Source: Chitinophaga sp. CB10 (GTDB lineage Bacteria > Bacteroidota > Bacteroidia > Chitinophagales > Chitinophagaceae). From it: a DNA stretch of 64,000 bases. Both the position numbers and the translations under genes were made by a program. The notes below the pieces were generated by a model. The model saw only the letters and a list, made by a program, of their open reading frames with translations. It searched no databases and was not told the origin of the DNA. Numbering within the stretch: the first letter of the stretch is position 1; every line of letters begins with the position of its first letter. This document shows positions 45,529 to 54,753 of the stretch, piece by piece. The DNA lies in the NCBI GenBank assembly GCA_001870995.2, contig MLAV02000004.1, positions 248,001 through 312,000 of the forward strand, written 5' to 3'.

Positions 45529-46290
45529 ATGTTTTTTTTCCGTAAAAAAAATGCATCAGATGCCAACGCCAGCTCCCTGCTGGCATTTATGGGTACGGAC
45601 CTGCACTCCCACCTGCTGCCGGCAGTAGACGACGGGGTGCAGGACGTTGCAACCAGCGTTCATTTTATCACTGCTTTACAGGAAATGGGCATCCGCCAGA
45701 TCATAACGACGCCGCACGTCATGATGGACCGATTTCCCAACTCGGCCGCTACCCTTGCGGGGCCCTATCAACAGGTATTACAGGCGTTACAGTCCGCCGG
45801 CAACCCCATTTCGTTTAGCCATGCGGGTGAGTACTACCTGGACGAGTCGCTGCCGCAGCTATTACAGCAACCTTTGATGAAAATTTTCGGGAACGTGGTA
45901 CTGGTGGAAATGTCATTCATGTCCGCCCCGCCGCAGATATTCCAGTGGCTGTTCGATATTCAAACCGCGGGATACCAGGTACTGCTGGCTCATCCCGAGC
46001 GGTACAATTATTACCACCAGCAGCCCGAGATGTACGCCCGTTACAGGGAACGCGGCTGTATGCTACAGGTGAATCTCTTATCTCTCACCGGCTATTATGG
46101 AAAACACATAAAAACAGCTGCAGAGTACCTGTTACAGAAAGGGCTGGCCGACTACATTGGCACGGACCTCCATCACCACAAGCACCTGGAGGCGATACGC
46201 GACATAGCGAACAACAGGAAGCTCCGCGCCCTGCTGGAAAGCTATCCGTTTAAAAATGCCGCCATCCCCATCGCTAACGTACCAGTGTAA
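45529..46290 (+). CDS. CpsB/CapC-type PHP-family tyrosine-protein phosphatase
   Basis: A 253-residue metal-dependent phosphatase that removes phosphate from Wzc-type tyrosine autokinases and so controls capsule or EPS assembly. The PHP motifs are DLHSHLLPAVDDGVQD (about residues 24-39), IITTPHVM (about 60), FSHAGEYYLDE (about 98-108), LLAHPERYNYY (about 150) and GTDLHHHKH near the C-terminus. It lies on the plus strand, while its probable substrate, the autokinase at 60.7-63.0 kb, is in the minus-strand operon. Its last 17 nt overlap the 3' end of the T9SS type B gene. Confidence 0.92.
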   Translation: MFFFRKKNASDANASSLLAFMGTDLHSHLLPAVDDGVQDVATSVHFITALQEMGIRQIITTPHVMMDRFPNSAATLAGPYQQVLQALQSAGNPISFSHAGEYYLDESLPQLLQQPLMKIFGNVVLVEMSFMSAPPQIFQWLFDIQTAGYQVLLAHPERYNYYHQQPEMYARYRERGCMLQVNLLSLTGYYGKHIKTAAEYLLQKGLADYIGTDLHHHKHLEAIRDIANNRKLRALLESYPFKNAAIPIANVPV

Positions 46291-47815
46291 CCGTTCCCGT
46301 TTGCTTGCGCGCCTGCCGGCGGCTGTCCGTATAGGTGAGTACCCATACCAGCACCTGCGCCGGCATATTTTTTCCGCGCCAGGCGCCATCCCAGGCGCCT
46401 TCCGGGTCGCGCGTTTCGAACACCAGCTCGCCCCAGCGGCTATATACCGCCAGCCTGAAATCCGTTACCGCATCATGGACTTTGGCACGAAACAGATCGT
46501 TGCGCCCGTCCAGGTTAGGCGAAAAGGCCGTTGGTACAAACACGGCGCATTCCCGTATATAACGGATCAGGCTTGAATCCGCCGCGGTCTCACAATTATT
46601 TTTGTCTTTTATGCGGAGATGGTAAGCGCCCGCATCCAGCCCGTTCCATACACTGTCCGTTTGCCAGGGACCATTTTGGACACTGTAGCTATACGGCAGC
46701 GTGCCTCCGTTACCCCCGAGGACAATCTTCCCGTCCATTACGTCCGTGCAGCTTACATGGTGGATTTTGACGCGGCCAAACCGCAGCGGCTCGGGCTGCG
46801 GCAATATTGCCGTAGCGCTCATGGCGCAGCCCACCGCATCCCTGGCGGCATAGCAATAGGCGCCTGCCGTGAGTCCGCTGTAGACGCTATCCGTTTTGAA
46901 AGCAGCATCCGTTCCGAATGAAAAGGCGAACGGCGCAATGCCATTCTGCGGCCTTAAGGTGAGCGCGCCATTGGCATCTCCATAACATAATGGCATGCGG
47001 GGCACGGCCTTTACATCCAGCGTATAGGCGGCAACGTTAGCAACGGCAGTCACGCGGGTACCGTTGGCCGAAGTCACCGTTACACTGTACTCTCCTTCCG
47101 CCAGGCCGCTGACAGTCGCGGTGCGCGGGCCATGCTGCCACTCGTAGGCGTAGGGCGGCTTACCGCCTTTGGCGATTACGGTAATCCCGCCTGTGCTTTT
47201 GCCTTTGCAGGTGGGCTGTATGTCAAATGAAACGTCCGGCGCCTGCGCCAAAGCCTGCGACAGGTTATCCACCAGCGCGGCGGTATAGCTTTTACCCGCG
47301 CAGGAAGGCGGCAGGTATGCCAGGAGCTGGATATAGTTGTAATCCTTTGCCGGCCGTAGATTAGCCGTATATCTCTGCCATTGCGTATGTATGAAACTAC
47401 CGGACTGCCACAACAGGTCCCCCGGTTCGGTGGCGCTGTTGCTGCCGTAAATGGCCATGGCGCCGGTACAAAGCGTTAGGGTGTCATAGCGTACAGGGAA
47501 TGCGAGGTCAAAGGATAGCTGGTAGGTGCTGCCGGCTCTAAGCGGCGAAGGCAGCTGTTGGCCAATGCCTTCCTGCCAGCGGTTCCCAAAAATAAAGCCT
47601 GCATAGGTTTTACCATCAGATGCAGGCAGCGTAATTCCATAGTATCCGGGCTGGGTATCGGGCGATTGAAAAGCCCTGTACCAGGGGGCTGGTACGTTAC
47701 CAGCCTTGGGGGGCCCTTCGATGGAAGGGTTGCCCAGGCTGATGTCCTGTGCAAAGGACGGGTTGTTCAATAATGCCACTGTTAATATCGCCCCGAGGGC
47801 TTTCAAAAATTGCAT
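46274..47815 (-). CDS. Secreted SprB-repeat-like protein with T9SS type B sorting domain
   Basis: A 513-residue secreted protein with a signal peptide (MQFLKALGAILTVALLNNPSFAQ). An N-terminal carbohydrate-binding-like domain (about 25-195) is followed by SprB-type repeats (PTCKGKSTGGITVIAKGGKPPYAYEW, then MPLCYGDANGALTLRPQNGIAPFAFSF, then SCTDVMDGKIVLGGNGGTLPYSYS). The end is a gliding-motility-associated C-terminal domain (VFVPTAFSPNLDGRNDLFR to YSRWGELVFETRDPEGAWDGAWRGK), the type B signal for the type IX system. It is the last cistron of the polysaccharide operon, 28 nt after the acetyltransferase gene, and ends convergently inside the CpsB gene. Confidence 0.9.
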   Translation of the reverse strand: MQFLKALGAILTVALLNNPSFAQDISLGNPSIEGPPKAGNVPAPWYRAFQSPDTQPGYYGITLPASDGKTYAGFIFGNRWQEGIGQQLPSPLRAGSTYQLSFDLAFPVRYDTLTLCTGAMAIYGSNSATEPGDLLWQSGSFIHTQWQRYTANLRPAKDYNYIQLLAYLPPSCAGKSYTAALVDNLSQALAQAPDVSFDIQPTCKGKSTGGITVIAKGGKPPYAYEWQHGPRTATVSGLAEGEYSVTVTSANGTRVTAVANVAAYTLDVKAVPRMPLCYGDANGALTLRPQNGIAPFAFSFGTDAAFKTDSVYSGLTAGAYCYAARDAVGCAMSATAILPQPEPLRFGRVKIHHVSCTDVMDGKIVLGGNGGTLPYSYSVQNGPWQTDSVWNGLDAGAYHLRIKDKNNCETAADSSLIRYIRECAVFVPTAFSPNLDGRNDLFRAKVHDAVTDFRLAVYSRWGELVFETRDPEGAWDGAWRGKNMPAQVLVWVLTYTDSRRQARKQTGTVTLVR

Positions 47816-47843
47816 GTTTCCTTTATACTTTAATCATGGGGCG

Positions 47844-48377
47844 CTATACCACCAGCGTGAGCGGCGGCACCACCGTATTGGCTTTCACGCGCGCAAAACG
47901 CGTTACCACCGCACCGGCGCCAATCACTACCCCTTTTTCTATATGTGCCCCTCCGCCGATGTAGGCGTTGGGCGCGATGTGCGCATAGTCTTCTATGATG
48001 GCGTCATGGTCTACCACCGCGCCTGCATTGATGATCACGTGTGCGCCCAGCTGCACGTTGGCCTGCACCACTGCCCGGGCCAACACTACGGTGCCTGCGC
48101 CCGGGGTAACGCTCACGTCTACACTGGCATCCACATGTACAAAGGTACCGAAAGGATGGGCGACTGTATCCGCCAGCCGCTGCCGCACGGTATTGTTGCC
48201 AATGGCTATAATCATGGCAGCATCAGGGAATGCATCCTCCCGGTATGGCATCACGTCTGTAGCCGTGGTTTCCTGGTCATCAAAAAAGCAACGCACTTCA
48301 TGGTTATGATCCCTGACTAAAGCGGACACAACGCGCGCATGCCCGCCGGCGCCATATATCACTACTTCTTTTTTCAT
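47844..48377 (-). CDS. PglD/NeuD-family sugar O/N-acyltransferase
   Basis: A 177-residue left-handed beta-helix acyltransferase. An N-terminal Rossmann-like PglD domain (VVIYGAGGHARVV, residues 5-17) precedes hexapeptide repeats with the catalytic-His region GAVVDHDAIIEDYAHIAPNAYIGGG. The enzymes acetylate UDP-amino sugars or sialic acids with acetyl-CoA. ATGA overlap with the upstream WecA/WbpL-like gene means translational coupling. Here it probably modifies the sugar used early in repeat-unit assembly. Confidence 0.9.
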   Translation of the reverse strand: MKKEVVIYGAGGHARVVSALVRDHNHEVRCFFDDQETTATDVMPYREDAFPDAAMIIAIGNNTVRQRLADTVAHPFGTFVHVDASVDVSVTPGAGTVVLARAVVQANVQLGAHVIINAGAVVDHDAIIEDYAHIAPNAYIGGGAHIEKGVVIGAGAVVTRFARVKANTVVPPLTLVV

Positions 48378-49327
48378 ACAGCAACGGATTTTGTCATCAA
48401 TTTATTTTTCATCGCCACATAAATTCCTGCAAGCGGCAGGCAGGCTACCAGCATGGTGGTAATAAAATCCCAGTGGGTATTGAGCAGCAGCACATCGATC
48501 GCCAGCTGCAGGATGGCGTAGCCGGTACTTACGATCAGGTGCGGCACGCGCTGGTCGTTGGCCAGTACCTGGTAGAAATGCAAACGATGGGCTTCGAAAA
48601 TATTTTGCTTCAGCAGCAGCCGGTGCAGGATGGTCAGCACGGTATCGCAACCGTAGACTGCCAGCACCAGTATGTATTTGATTTCCCCGCTCTGCCATAC
48701 CAGGGAAAGGATCAGCAATGCCAGCCAGCATCCCAGGGATACGCTGCCCACATCGCCGGCAAAGCAGCGGGCTTTGGTACGGAAGTTAAAAAAGAGGAAT
48801 ACGAGGCAGGCCAGTATCGGGCAAATGATAAAGGCGCTGTCCGTAAATGGGTGCAGGTAGGTATTTACGTACCAGAGGCAGAGGAAGGCCACCAGGCTGT
48901 AGAGGCCCGTAATGCCGTTGATGCCGTCCATGAAATTATAGGCGTTGATCACGCCGATGATCAGCACTACGCTTACGGCGATCAGCCAGCCAGGCCATGC
49001 ATTGTATGCGCCCATGCCATACAGGATCAGGGCTACAGACAGCAGTTGCACCAGGAGGCGCACTTTGGAACTCAGGCTGCTTACATCGTCCGCAAAGCTG
49101 ATGGCGCTGATCAGCACGAGGCCGCCGATGGTGTACCAGGAAACGCCGTGAAAGCACAGCCCATAGGCAAAGGCAGCAAGGGGGAATACAATGCCTCCTC
49201 CACGTATAGTCACTTCCGTATGGGAGCTTCGCTGGTTCGGTTTATCGATGATATTGAGGCGGTCCGCCAGCTTGAAATAGCCCAGCATGGCCGCCAGTAA
49301 AATAATGGTTATGATCAGATAGGTCAT
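48374..49327 (-). CDS. Undecaprenyl-phosphate sugar-1-phosphate transferase (WecA/WbpL, MraY superfamily)
   Basis: A 317-residue polytopic enzyme that starts repeat-unit synthesis by moving a sugar 1-phosphate from a UDP-sugar to undecaprenyl phosphate. Conserved loops are RSSHTEVTIRGGGI, ISFADDVSSLSSKVRLLVQL (DD motif), NAYNFMDGINGITGL and CFAGDVGSVSLGCWLALL. About ten membrane helices. Its size and pairing with an epimerase/reductase gene 1 nt upstream fit the WbpL subgroup, which uses QuiNAc- or FucNAc-type donors; that is an inference from context. Confidence 0.9.
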   Translation of the reverse strand: MTYLIITIILLAAMLGYFKLADRLNIIDKPNQRSSHTEVTIRGGGIVFPLAAFAYGLCFHGVSWYTIGGLVLISAISFADDVSSLSSKVRLLVQLLSVALILYGMGAYNAWPGWLIAVSVVLIIGVINAYNFMDGINGITGLYSLVAFLCLWYVNTYLHPFTDSAFIICPILACLVFLFFNFRTKARCFAGDVGSVSLGCWLALLILSLVWQSGEIKYILVLAVYGCDTVLTILHRLLLKQNIFEAHRLHFYQVLANDQRVPHLIVSTGYAILQLAIDVLLLNTHWDFITTMLVACLPLAGIYVAMKNKLMTKSVAV

Positions 49328-49328
49328 A

Positions 49329-50270
49329 TCAGGCGGTTTGAAAACTTCGGATAGTGGCTGTCAGGCCGGACCTCGCATCCAGCGGAAGCTTGTCCAGCCC
49401 CAGCACCTGTTTGATTTTAGCGTTGGAAACCTCATAGGAATCCGTCAGTTTTTGCAGCCGGTCCGTATTGAGGGGGAACCGGATAAAGTCCCCCACCCGG
49501 GCCATACTCCTGATAAACGAAGGATTGATATGCAGTTTCCGTATATTCTTTCCCGTTACCTCTTCCATGATCTGCACCAGGTCATTGGTAGACAGTGATT
49601 CATCGTCGGCAAGATTATAAACACCGGAAGGGATACGACCATCAGCGGCCAGTAGTGCATCGATCACGAAGCAGAGGTTTTCTACGGAAAGAAACGAACG
49701 TTTATTTTCGAAAGCGGTTAAAGGATAAGGGATGCCTTTTTGAACGAAACCATAGAGCAGGTTGAGGTTTCCCTTATTACCCGGGCCATGGATCATGCAG
49801 GGGCGCAGGATGTACAGGTGCTTATCCGGCGGCAGCAGCTGTTGCAACAGGTAAGCCTCTGCCATCTGTTTGGATTTGCCATAGGGCGTGAGCGGTTTGG
49901 GCTCCACGTCCTCGGTGAGCACCCCGCTGACTTTATCCGCGGCGGCTTTTACGCTGCTGCAGTAGAAAAAAAAGCGCGCATCGCTTTGCAGGAAGCGGTC
50001 AAACAGTTGCTGGGTGAGGTAGGTATTGGCTTCAAAGTAGTCTTTAGGCGAGCTCACGTTCTTCATGTCATGCGCCTTCCCGGCCAGGTGTACCACGGCG
50101 GCAACATCCGGCAGCGGCGACTGCTGCAGCTCTTCCCAGGTGATTGTTTGCGGGCATTTGTCCGACGAAGACCTATGCCGGGTAAGGCCGGTTACCGTCC
50201 ACTTATTTTTCGTATAGGCCATCAGGTTAGTACCCACAAAACCACGGTAACCGCTCATTAAAATATTCAT
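49329..50270 (-). CDS. NAD-dependent epimerase/dehydratase, probable 4-ketoreductase partner of the WbpL-like transferase
   Basis: About 313 residues, extended SDR fold. The cofactor loop is MSGYRGFVGTNL and the active site YGKSKQMAE (YxxxK about residue 132). HLAGKAHDMK is typical of WbpV/WbjF-like UDP-HexNAc 4-ketoreductases. ATG at 50270 is chosen over the GTG at 50273; its A overlaps the stop codon of the upstream glycosyltransferase gene. With a CapD/WbpM-like dehydratase (fragment at the right edge) it could make UDP-QuiNAc or UDP-FucNAc for the next gene's transferase. Confidence 0.83.
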   Translation of the reverse strand: MNILMSGYRGFVGTNLMAYTKNKWTVTGLTRHRSSSDKCPQTITWEELQQSPLPDVAAVVHLAGKAHDMKNVSSPKDYFEANTYLTQQLFDRFLQSDARFFFYCSSVKAAADKVSGVLTEDVEPKPLTPYGKSKQMAEAYLLQQLLPPDKHLYILRPCMIHGPGNKGNLNLLYGFVQKGIPYPLTAFENKRSFLSVENLCFVIDALLAADGRIPSGVYNLADDESLSTNDLVQIMEEVTGKNIRKLHINPSFIRSMARVGDFIRFPLNTDRLQKLTDSYEVSNAKIKQVLGLDKLPLDARSGLTATIRSFQTA

Positions 50271-51397
50271 CACGATACGTTTGCTAATGATCTGTAAATG
50301 TAGAGGGTCTTCTCTATTACCTTGTCCACGCCAAATTCCCTTTCCGCCAGTTCCCTGGAGTTAGCGCCCATTTCCTTACGCAGGTCAGCGGATAAAATGA
50401 GGCGGCGCATCGCGGCGGCGAGCGTTTCCGCATCTTTGGCGGGCACGAGGAAACCGTTATAATCCGGGATGACGCATTCGCGGCACCCGGGAACATCGGT
50501 GGTGATGATAGGGCGGCCCACTGCCGCCGCTTCGATGAGCGACTTCGGCAGCCCCTCCCGGTAGCTGGGCAGCACCACGAGGTCAGCCTCCTGCAGGAGC
50601 TGGCGCACGTTTTTCTGGTAGCCGATCCATTTGATATAATCTCCGTCTGTAAGCCCGTTCAGCTCCTCCGCGCTGATGGCGGCGAGGTTTTCGTGGTCTA
50701 CATCCCCTGCGAGGATAAACTGCGCGCTGTGTTCCAGCTCCTTTTTCAGCAGCTTGGCAGCGTCGATGAATTCCATCACGCCTTTATCCCGCAGCATGCG
50801 GGCAGGCAGCACTACTTTCACCCTACCGGCAGTTGCAGGTTTGAGGGCGAAGGTAAATTCGTTGAGGTCCACGCCGGAACCTTTGATCAGTGTTACATCG
50901 CGGTCATCCACTATTTTCAGGGACTTGAATACGCTTACATCATCTTCGTTCTGGAAAATGAAGTGGCGGTTACCGCCGCGGAAACCAAATTTCATCATCG
51001 TGAGGAGGACGCGCTGCGCCAACCCTTTACGGCCGCCGGTGAAATTGTATCCCAGGCCGCTGATGGCGTTGACGGTGCCTTTCATTTTCGAGAGGCGCGC
51101 CGCTATGCTGCCATAGAGCGCTACTTTAATGGTTACATGATGCAGCACATCCGGTTTATGCTGCCTGTACAGGTTGTACAAGAGGCGGATACAGTTGAGT
51201 TCTTCCTTCAGGTTCATACCCGAGCGTTTGAAAGGCAGGTGTATGACTTTGAGGCCATGGCTGCGGATTTCATCGGCCCGGCCGGTATCCGCCGTCACGA
51301 TGGTGACGTCGTAACCGGCGGCTTTGGCCGCCAGCGCTACCGGCAACCTATGGGAAAGGAAGAACCAGTCTACGTTTACAACGATAAACAGTTTCAT
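50270..51397 (-). CDS. GT4 glycosyltransferase (PglA/CapM-like)
   Basis: A 375-residue retaining GT-B enzyme. The N-terminal domain starts LFIVVNVDWFFLSHRLPVALAAKAAGY, typical of PglA/CapM-like transferases acting on undecaprenyl-linked acceptors. The C-terminal domain has VVLPARMLRDKGVMEFIDAAK and the donor motif PSYREGLPKSLIEAAAVGRPIITTDVPGC (E-x7-E). It is likely the second or third enzyme of repeat-unit assembly. One-base stop/start overlap with the next gene. Confidence 0.9.
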   Translation of the reverse strand: MKLFIVVNVDWFFLSHRLPVALAAKAAGYDVTIVTADTGRADEIRSHGLKVIHLPFKRSGMNLKEELNCIRLLYNLYRQHKPDVLHHVTIKVALYGSIAARLSKMKGTVNAISGLGYNFTGGRKGLAQRVLLTMMKFGFRGGNRHFIFQNEDDVSVFKSLKIVDDRDVTLIKGSGVDLNEFTFALKPATAGRVKVVLPARMLRDKGVMEFIDAAKLLKKELEHSAQFILAGDVDHENLAAISAEELNGLTDGDYIKWIGYQKNVRQLLQEADLVVLPSYREGLPKSLIEAAAVGRPIITTDVPGCRECVIPDYNGFLVPAKDAETLAAAMRRLILSADLRKEMGANSRELAEREFGVDKVIEKTLYIYRSLANVS

Positions 51398-51428
51398 GTG
51401 ATATGGTTAAATTTTTTCGGTTTCTCAG

Positions 51429-52568
51429 TTATTCTATCTCCAGGTTTTTCTTGTTGGCCTGTGCTTTCTTCAGTTTGTCCAGTTCATTGTTGCTACCGGG
51501 TTTTTGGATAGATATATTTTTGAACCTGCACCGCGGTGCAAAGTCGTAATTGCGCGCGCTTTTGAAAGGCATGCTGTTGTTCTTCCACACAGGGTCTATC
51601 ACCTGGATGTTGCCGGCCAGCGGCTTATCGGCCGGGGTGTACTTACCGTCCATCCCTCCCATCCAGAAGGCGCTGGCGCTGCCATCATCCACGTGTTTGC
51701 TGATGGTGATGTTGACCTGCTTTTGATCCGGGCCGGGCAAGCGCCCCAGGCCCACCACGATGCCATATTTCGCGTTATTGAAAGTAACAGGATTGTCGAT
51801 CAGCACATCGTCCACCTGCTCGGCGCTGCTATTCGGCTCTATATCGATCCCCGCCATGGGCAAGGTGCCGGAAGTATTGCTGGCCACCGGCCGGATGAGT
51901 TTCAGGCCTTTGACGGAACCGATGGTAATGCCATTTCTCCGGTTATTATCCACGTTCGCATAGTATATATTCACGTTGGTATTGGGCTTTGACTTTTCCG
52001 CCTGCCCTACGTAAATCCCATCTCCCCAACACTTACTCACCTGGGGATGATAGATATTGATATTATCACTGGACCGGATGTCGATCCCCATCCCCCACTC
52101 GCCACCGTTACCGCTGTGATGGTCCCTGTCGCCCACCAGCACAGGGTTATAGACCTTCACGTTCTGCACGTTCAGCAACTTCAGCATGGCGTACTTGGGT
52201 TTGTTGCTGGACTGTAACACCAGGGAGGAATTAGGCTGAAAAATAACGATGGAATTGCTTTTAAGCTGCAATCCATTGTCGTTGATCAGCACCGGGAAGT
52301 TGGGCATCTTCACCGTTTTATTGGTATTGATCGCGTTTTGCAGGGCCGCGGTATAATCCACCGACCCATCCCTGACATAGCCGGCGGGCAATGCTTTGGT
52401 GAGGTCGTAGGCTGCACCTGCCAGCGCCGCCGCTTCAGTAGCGTACTGACCGGCGGCCGACAGGTTACTGTATGTACCAGGCAAAGGTCTGTACTGAAAA
52501 ATATCCTGCGCATAGCAGCCCATCCAGAGGGCGAGTGCGGCGGTAAATGCAAAACAACGTCTACGCAT
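51429..52568 (-). CDS. Secreted right-handed parallel beta-helix protein
   Basis: A 379-residue protein with a signal peptide (MRRRCFAFTAALALWMGCYAQ). The body shows the ladder-like pattern of a pectin-lyase fold (VDYTAALQNAINTNKTVKMPNF, LKLLNVQNVKVYNPVLVG, MGIDIRSSDNINIYHPQVSKCWGDGIYVG, RRNGITIGSVKGLKLIRP). No catalytic residues of a known lyase family stand out. Inside a polysaccharide operon it could trim, epimerise or bind the polymer in the periplasm or at the surface. Family by fold only; activity unknown. Confidence 0.78.
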   Translation of the reverse strand: MRRRCFAFTAALALWMGCYAQDIFQYRPLPGTYSNLSAAGQYATEAAALAGAAYDLTKALPAGYVRDGSVDYTAALQNAINTNKTVKMPNFPVLINDNGLQLKSNSIVIFQPNSSLVLQSSNKPKYAMLKLLNVQNVKVYNPVLVGDRDHHSGNGGEWGMGIDIRSSDNINIYHPQVSKCWGDGIYVGQAEKSKPNTNVNIYYANVDNNRRNGITIGSVKGLKLIRPVASNTSGTLPMAGIDIEPNSSAEQVDDVLIDNPVTFNNAKYGIVVGLGRLPGPDQKQVNITISKHVDDGSASAFWMGGMDGKYTPADKPLAGNIQVIDPVWKNNSMPFKSARNYDFAPRCRFKNISIQKPGSNNELDKLKKAQANKKNLEIE

Positions 52569-52571
52569 AAA

Positions 52572-53666
52572 CTAAGCTTTTGTGTTTTCGTATATCGCTT
52601 CCCAGGTATTGAGGATCATAGACTTTTCGAAATTATTTTTAACAAAGGCTGCATTTTTCCTGCCCCATTCCGTTCTGGCGGCATGGTCCATGGTCATGAG
52701 CTGCTTCATGCCTGCACCCAGGGCCACGGGGTCGCGGGGCGGCACCACCACTCCTCCGCCGGCCCCTTCGAGAATGCTGCGGATACCTCCTACATCCGTG
52801 CCCGTTACCGGCAACCCGGCGGACATGGCTTCCAGCAACGCCATCGGCATGCCTTCGCTGCGGGAGGAAATCACGTAGCCGTCATATTCCGGGAGCAGGT
52901 GGGAAATATTTTTGACCAGCCCCAGGAAACGCACTTGCCGGTTGAGGCCTGCGAGTTCTACCTGGGCCTTTAACTCATGTTTCAGGTCTCCATCGCCCGC
53001 AATGTCCACGGTGAAGTGCATGCCCGAACGCAGGAGCAGTTGCAGGGCGTCAAAAAGATTCCTGTAATCCTTTACTTCGATTAACCGGCCAATGGCGATC
53101 CAGCGAAATACAGGATTCTGCGGCTTTTCCGCCGGCATCGCAAAACGGTCCACATCGATGGCGTTATAGATCACTGCCGAGCGCTGCGCATCGATACTGC
53201 CTTTTTCGTGCAGCAGCTCCAATGCAGGCGCGGATACGGCGGTGTGGTAATCCACCCAGCGGGAGGTCAGTTTGTAAAACAGGTACGGACTGATCACCCG
53301 TTTGCGGGCATCGTAATTACTGTGGGAAGTATTGATGACGCGGATACCGGGATAGCGCATTTTAACAAAGCGGCCGATGAGGTTCGCATGATAGAGATGC
53401 GTATGAATGATATCCGGTTTCACTTTTTTGATCACCTGGTTGAGTTTGCGGAAGGCGGACAGGATGGCCTTGGCGCCGTTGAGCCCGAGGTCGTAATGGC
53501 GCACGCGCTTATCTAACCTGCCGAGTAAGCCCAGGTCGGTTTTGATGGTAAGCAGGGAGATGTCATACCCCCTGTCCGCCAGTGCGGGAATGATTCCCAG
53601 CAGCTGACTTTCCGCCCCGCCAAAACCAAGGCTTGTAATCACAAATAATATTTTACGGTTCTTCAT
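52572..53666 (-). CDS. GT4 glycosyltransferase
   Basis: A GT-B glycosyltransferase of about 364 residues. The N-terminus is ILFVITSLGFGGAESQLLGIIPALADRGYDISLLT, the C-terminal donor site SSRSEGMPMALLEAMSAGLPVTGTDVGGIRSIL, and IAIGRLIEVKDYRNLFDAL marks the second Rossmann domain. The start at 53666 avoids overlap with the upstream gene; the longer ORF (to 53702) adds 12 residues of no family value. 3 nt separate it from the beta-helix gene. Confidence 0.9.
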   Translation of the reverse strand: MKNRKILFVITSLGFGGAESQLLGIIPALADRGYDISLLTIKTDLGLLGRLDKRVRHYDLGLNGAKAILSAFRKLNQVIKKVKPDIIHTHLYHANLIGRFVKMRYPGIRVINTSHSNYDARKRVISPYLFYKLTSRWVDYHTAVSAPALELLHEKGSIDAQRSAVIYNAIDVDRFAMPAEKPQNPVFRWIAIGRLIEVKDYRNLFDALQLLLRSGMHFTVDIAGDGDLKHELKAQVELAGLNRQVRFLGLVKNISHLLPEYDGYVISSRSEGMPMALLEAMSAGLPVTGTDVGGIRSILEGAGGGVVVPPRDPVALGAGMKQLMTMDHAARTEWGRKNAAFVKNNFEKSMILNTWEAIYENTKA

Positions 53667-53670
53667 TTGC

Positions 53671-54735
53671 TTAAACGGACATAAAAAATGATGAATAGTC
53701 AAAGTTGCGCACCGTCAATTTTGGCGCGGCCATATGCCGTGCGTTGACGATGGCTTGAGCCAGCGCTTTTTCATCCTCTACCGGCACGGTGTAACCGTTG
53801 ATACCAGGTTCTATAATTCCTTTGAAATCCACGCAGTTGGTGGCTACTACCGGGGTGCCCAGCAACAGCGCTTCCAGCACTACGTTCGGGAAGCCTTCCT
53901 TCCGGGAAGAGAGTACAAACAGGTCCGCCTCCCGGAAATACGGGTAGGGATTGGATTTGAAGCCATGGAATAATACGTGGTCCTGCAACCGGAGGTCGGT
54001 CACCAGTTTACGCAGCATATTACCATAACCCGGCTCTGTATTCTCCCTGCCTAAAATATGCAACCTTGCCTGTGGCACTGCCTGCAAAACAGCCGGCATG
54101 GCCTTTATCAGCACATCGAATCCTTTGGCGGAGTACAGCGTGCCGGCTGCTACTATATTGAATCGCGTGTTATCGTACACGTTAATCAGCTCCCGGCCCA
54201 AAGTTTCCACCTGTTGTATATTCACCAGGTTGGGAATATGGCGGACTTTTTTTGCCGGGATGCGGTAATAGGTTTCCGCTTCTTCCTTCATCTGCGCCGT
54301 TTGTGCGATCACGTGATGGGCGTGCCGGAGTACGCGGCTGTTGAGGAAGCGTTCCAACTTTCCTTTGAAGCCCGCGCCCAGCCTGTTGCTCGGCAATGTG
54401 GGCAGGCGTACTACATTCACGTATTTGCCGCCGGTGAGCTTGCGCATCAGGATGGTGATGATGCTGATATGGTTCAGCGTGGTGAACACCACATCGGGTT
54501 TCAGCGTCTTGAGCACTTTGAAGAGATCGCGGGTACCCGCGCTGGCAGTAGGCTTTTCCAGCTTGATCAGTTTCACCTGCTGCGTGATCAGGTCAATGTA
54601 ATCGTAAGCCGGGCAAATCACCACCAGGTATATTTCCAGTTTGGAAGCGTCCAGGGAGTTGATGATGTTCATCACCACCTTCTCAGCGCCCCCGCCTTTT
54701 AAGCTGGGTAATATGAATACTATTTTCTTTTTCAT
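53671..54735 (-). CDS. GT4 glycosyltransferase
   Basis: About 354 residues. KIVFILPSLKGGGAEKVVMNIINSLDA at the N-terminus, FNIVAAGTLYSAKGFDVLIKAMPAV at the second domain and SSRKEGFPNVVLEALLLGTPVVATNCVDFKGII as donor site are classic GT4 features. ATG at 54735 is preferred over TTG at 54741. Only 18 nt separate it from the Wzy-like gene, and 4 nt from the next glycosyltransferase. The three GT4 enzymes in the operon suggest a repeat unit of about four sugars. Confidence 0.9.
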   Translation of the reverse strand: MKKKIVFILPSLKGGGAEKVVMNIINSLDASKLEIYLVVICPAYDYIDLITQQVKLIKLEKPTASAGTRDLFKVLKTLKPDVVFTTLNHISIITILMRKLTGGKYVNVVRLPTLPSNRLGAGFKGKLERFLNSRVLRHAHHVIAQTAQMKEEAETYYRIPAKKVRHIPNLVNIQQVETLGRELINVYDNTRFNIVAAGTLYSAKGFDVLIKAMPAVLQAVPQARLHILGRENTEPGYGNMLRKLVTDLRLQDHVLFHGFKSNPYPYFREADLFVLSSRKEGFPNVVLEALLLGTPVVATNCVDFKGIIEPGINGYTVPVEDEKALAQAIVNARHMAAPKLTVRNFDYSSFFMSV

Positions 54736-54753
54736 CCACAAGAGGTTTAACGG

